Source: Echinostoma caproni
Taxonomy: Eukaryota; Platyhelminthes; Trematoda; Plagiorchiida; Echinostomatidae
DNA length: 64,000 bases
Direction: 5' to 3'
Assembly: GCA_900618425.1 (NCBI GenBank)
Contig: UZAN01039955.1
Span: 1-64,000, forward strand
The translations under genes were made by a program, and so were the position numbers. Shown here piece by piece: positions 62,524-64,000 of the stretch. Numbering within the stretch: position 1 is the first letter of the stretch; the number at the start of each line of letters is the position of its first letter. The notes below the pieces were generated by a model. It had not been told where the DNA came from, did no database searches, and saw nothing but the letters and a program-made list of their open reading frames with translations.

Positions 62524-62838
62524 CTATTGACCTTCACGCGGCTCGAGTTCAGCCATGGATTTGCCCTTATTTTTTGGCATCTTCTGAGTTCCATAGTCAA
62601 TCTCTTTTTCTTTGTAATAGTGCGGGGCAACTTCCAATAGCCATTTGGGTTCAATTTCCACAACTTGGCGCATGAATTCTTTCGTCGTGAACACCAGTTC
62701 GTGATAGATGACCCATTTGGGCAAAGCTTCGACCAAACAACTGTTCGGATGTGGATGAACTGTTTGTTTTTGTTTTACAGTTTTGTATCCGTTCCCGGTG
62801 AAACGAGCGGTGTGATAAAAAAATCCAGCAGTGATTGC
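62524..62838 (-). CDS. DHX16: DHX16 / PRP2 pre-mRNA splicing DEAH-box RNA helicase, last coding exon
   Basis: After a CTTTCATTCTTTTTAG acceptor (minus; AG at plus 62840-62839) the exon encodes 104 residues in phase 0. It begins [20 protein letters not shown], continues through [20 protein letters not shown] and [20 protein letters not shown], then APHYYKEKE and KMPKNKGKS, and ends at TAG 62524-62526. The [22 protein letters not shown] and KMPKxxGK segments are specific to the C-terminus of DHX16 (yeast Prp2) and differ from DHX8 and DHX38. The domain is the OB-fold/C-terminal cap that, in the family, binds RNA and the G-patch activator; the enzyme remodels the spliceosome before the first catalytic step. 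Earlier exons lie beyond the right edge or were not found within it. Confidence 0.93.
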   Translation of the reverse strand, partial: AITAGFFYHTARFTGNGYKTVKQKQTVHPHPNSCLVEALPKWVIYHELVFTTKEFMRQVVEIEPKWLLEVAPHYYKEKEIDYGTQKMPKNKGKSMAELEPREGQ

Positions 62839-63490
62839 CTAAAAAGAATGAAAGGAAAATTTAAAAAAAATTATCCGAGTGCCGACGGAGTCCCACGTGG
62901 AACAATCACCTCCTGAACCGATAGAACAGCGAAAAGAAAATGTTTAAACTTCAATTCACTTCATCTAACAGATGAGTAATGAACCAGACGCCACTTGTAC
63001 GGGAAGCACTGAAAGCCAGTAAACAGAGTAAACGTAATACGTTTACCAATATGTGGCTCTAGAGGTAACGACAACTCCTTTTTATCTACATTATGAGCAA
63101 TCAGTGGAAAGAATACACCAGAAAAGCAACGTTGGGTAACCGCCTGGATAGGGTGGGGTTGCTAGTTCGATTTTGAATAGTGGACTGAGTTTTGTAGATT
63201 TGTTTGTCAACTAACTGATTGTCAGTAAACGAGCCATTAAAAAGAAAAAAGTGCATACAAATAAATAGCTGAGAACATAGAATTATTATGAAATTCCAAA
63301 GCCAAATTATCTATAAGCTCCGGTCTGATTCTCGTCCCAGTCAATGATCTCATGTCTTTTCCCATGATCCGATTTGTGTGATGGAATATACAGTGAAACT
63401 GCAATGAATTCACGCACAATCCTTAGTTCATCCAGGCAACCGTACATTCGGAAGCACTAGCTAGATTCCAGATTCGTTCTCATTAGAGCC
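62839..63490 (-). other. DHX16 intron (presumed), no exon recognised
   Basis: The minus strand upstream of the last exon should contain the preceding helicase exon (an ERVEVEL ... RKAITAG-type end). I find none up to the window edge, so this intron is probably longer than 1.1 kb. A weak B-box-like CTAGTTCGATTTT lies at about 63162-63174. Confidence 0.45.
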
Positions 63491-63500
63491 CATTGGTAGT

Positions 63501-63876
63501 GCGTATTCACCGTCCTGTCACCTCGGATAACTATTGAAGAAAACTGGACTCCAAACAAACTAGAAACTGGCACACATCTTCTGGGTCCTAACAATGATCA
63601 CCAGCTTGATTGGCTGTCGAAGTGTACTGGACACATCGTACTTCTGAATCCGTCGAAAAGAGCGGATGATTGGATGAACTGGGCACCGGTTCCGAATGGA
63701 TAACGGTTTTCATCGACCGACCAGCTACCCACGGAGTCAGGCTTTGGTTAACCGAAGACCCCGATTGTAAAGCATCCGAGAAAAATCACCTGCTTTGGCC
63801 AGGGCAACCTGTCCACGTTCCGCCTATGAACAACCGATGGGTTGACTCATTTGTTATAGAGATTTTTGTGGTTTGA
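63501..63876 (+). pseudogene. Unassigned coding-like ORF with a frame change, possibly KH-like
   Basis: One frame (63501-63703) reads FTVLSPRITIEENWTPNKLE, then GTHLLGPNNDHQLDWLSKCT and GHIVLLNPSKRADDWMNW before a stop. A second frame continues from about 63682 with GTGSEWITVFIDRPATHGVR and reaches a stop at 63876. The joined pattern, with a GPNN loop followed by a strand, a spacer, WITVFID and a helix-like segment, resembles a KH RNA-binding fold, but this is a guess from texture. A one-base indel near 63685-63700 would explain the split. It lies on the strand opposite DHX16, possibly inside its intron. It could be a retrocopy remnant or part of a real gene with a sequencing error. Confidence 0.3.
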
Positions 63877-64000
63877 TTGGCACATGGTCTGGAATCTGGC
63901 AGCATGAAATATGATAATAATAAACCGTTCACAGCTTGCTCAAGTAATTAAACCATTCACATAGGGTTAAACAATATCGTGGGGATTACGTGGATTTGAA

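Noticed and set aside
1..64000. CRISPR arrays, operons, rRNA genes, phage or bacterial insertion sequences
   Set aside because: No such pattern was seen; exon-intron structure, SINEs and LINEs show animal nuclear DNA.

Overview
The window is nuclear DNA of an invertebrate animal. A flatworm, most likely a digenean trematode, fits best. The grounds are large introns in repeat-rich DNA, a homeobox gene with a divergent NK-2 homeodomain, decayed CR1/Jockey-like LINEs, a Penelope-like element with a GIY-YIG endonuclease domain, and tRNA-derived SINE copies. No prokaryotic operon, CRISPR array, rRNA gene or intact tRNA was seen. The species is inferred from repeat style and was not tested by a database search.

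The only gene present in full is a plus-strand NKX2-1 (thyroid transcription factor 1 / scarecrow) orthologue. Its coding exons are 16850-16866 (putative), 19079-19488, 23783-24609 and 25578-26939. All introns are GT..AG, and their phases (2, 1, 0) join without a frame break to give 871 codons. The homeodomain (residues 375-434) is split between positions 44 and 45. It carries the NK-2 hallmark Tyr54 and an unusual Cys56. Upstream it keeps the NKX2-1 WYG..DPR..S-R-[LF]-M-G block, and the predicted N-terminus keeps FSVxD of the TN motif. A CpG-rich stretch with three evenly spaced CCAAT boxes (14639-14756) is the best promoter candidate.

At the right edge, the last coding exon of the spliceosomal DEAH-box helicase DHX16 (PRP2) lies on the minus strand (62524-62838), with a poly(A) signal at 62410-62415. 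It is convergent with nkx2.1. Roughly 35 kb of mostly non-coding DNA separates the two genes.

Mobile-element remains: the 3' end of a LINE at 1-335 (plus); a 5'-truncated LINE tail at 45295-45965 (minus) with the same kind of TTGAC tail; a long degenerate LINE at about 53100-57480 (plus), with endonuclease and reverse-transcriptase motifs but a lost catalytic Asp and a missing motif B; a decayed Penelope-like element at about 33340-34003 with inverted termini; several tRNA-derived SINE copies, two of them palindromic; a repeat with an AAGT tail at about 6872-7399; and foldback hairpins at 2508-2660, 6157-6395 and 50848-51003. Microsatellites, G-quadruplex motifs, one 389-base assembly gap with a duplicated edge and five single-base Ns complete the picture. 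The remaining stretches show no gene I can support; a few coding-like but unassigned ORFs are listed with low confidence.
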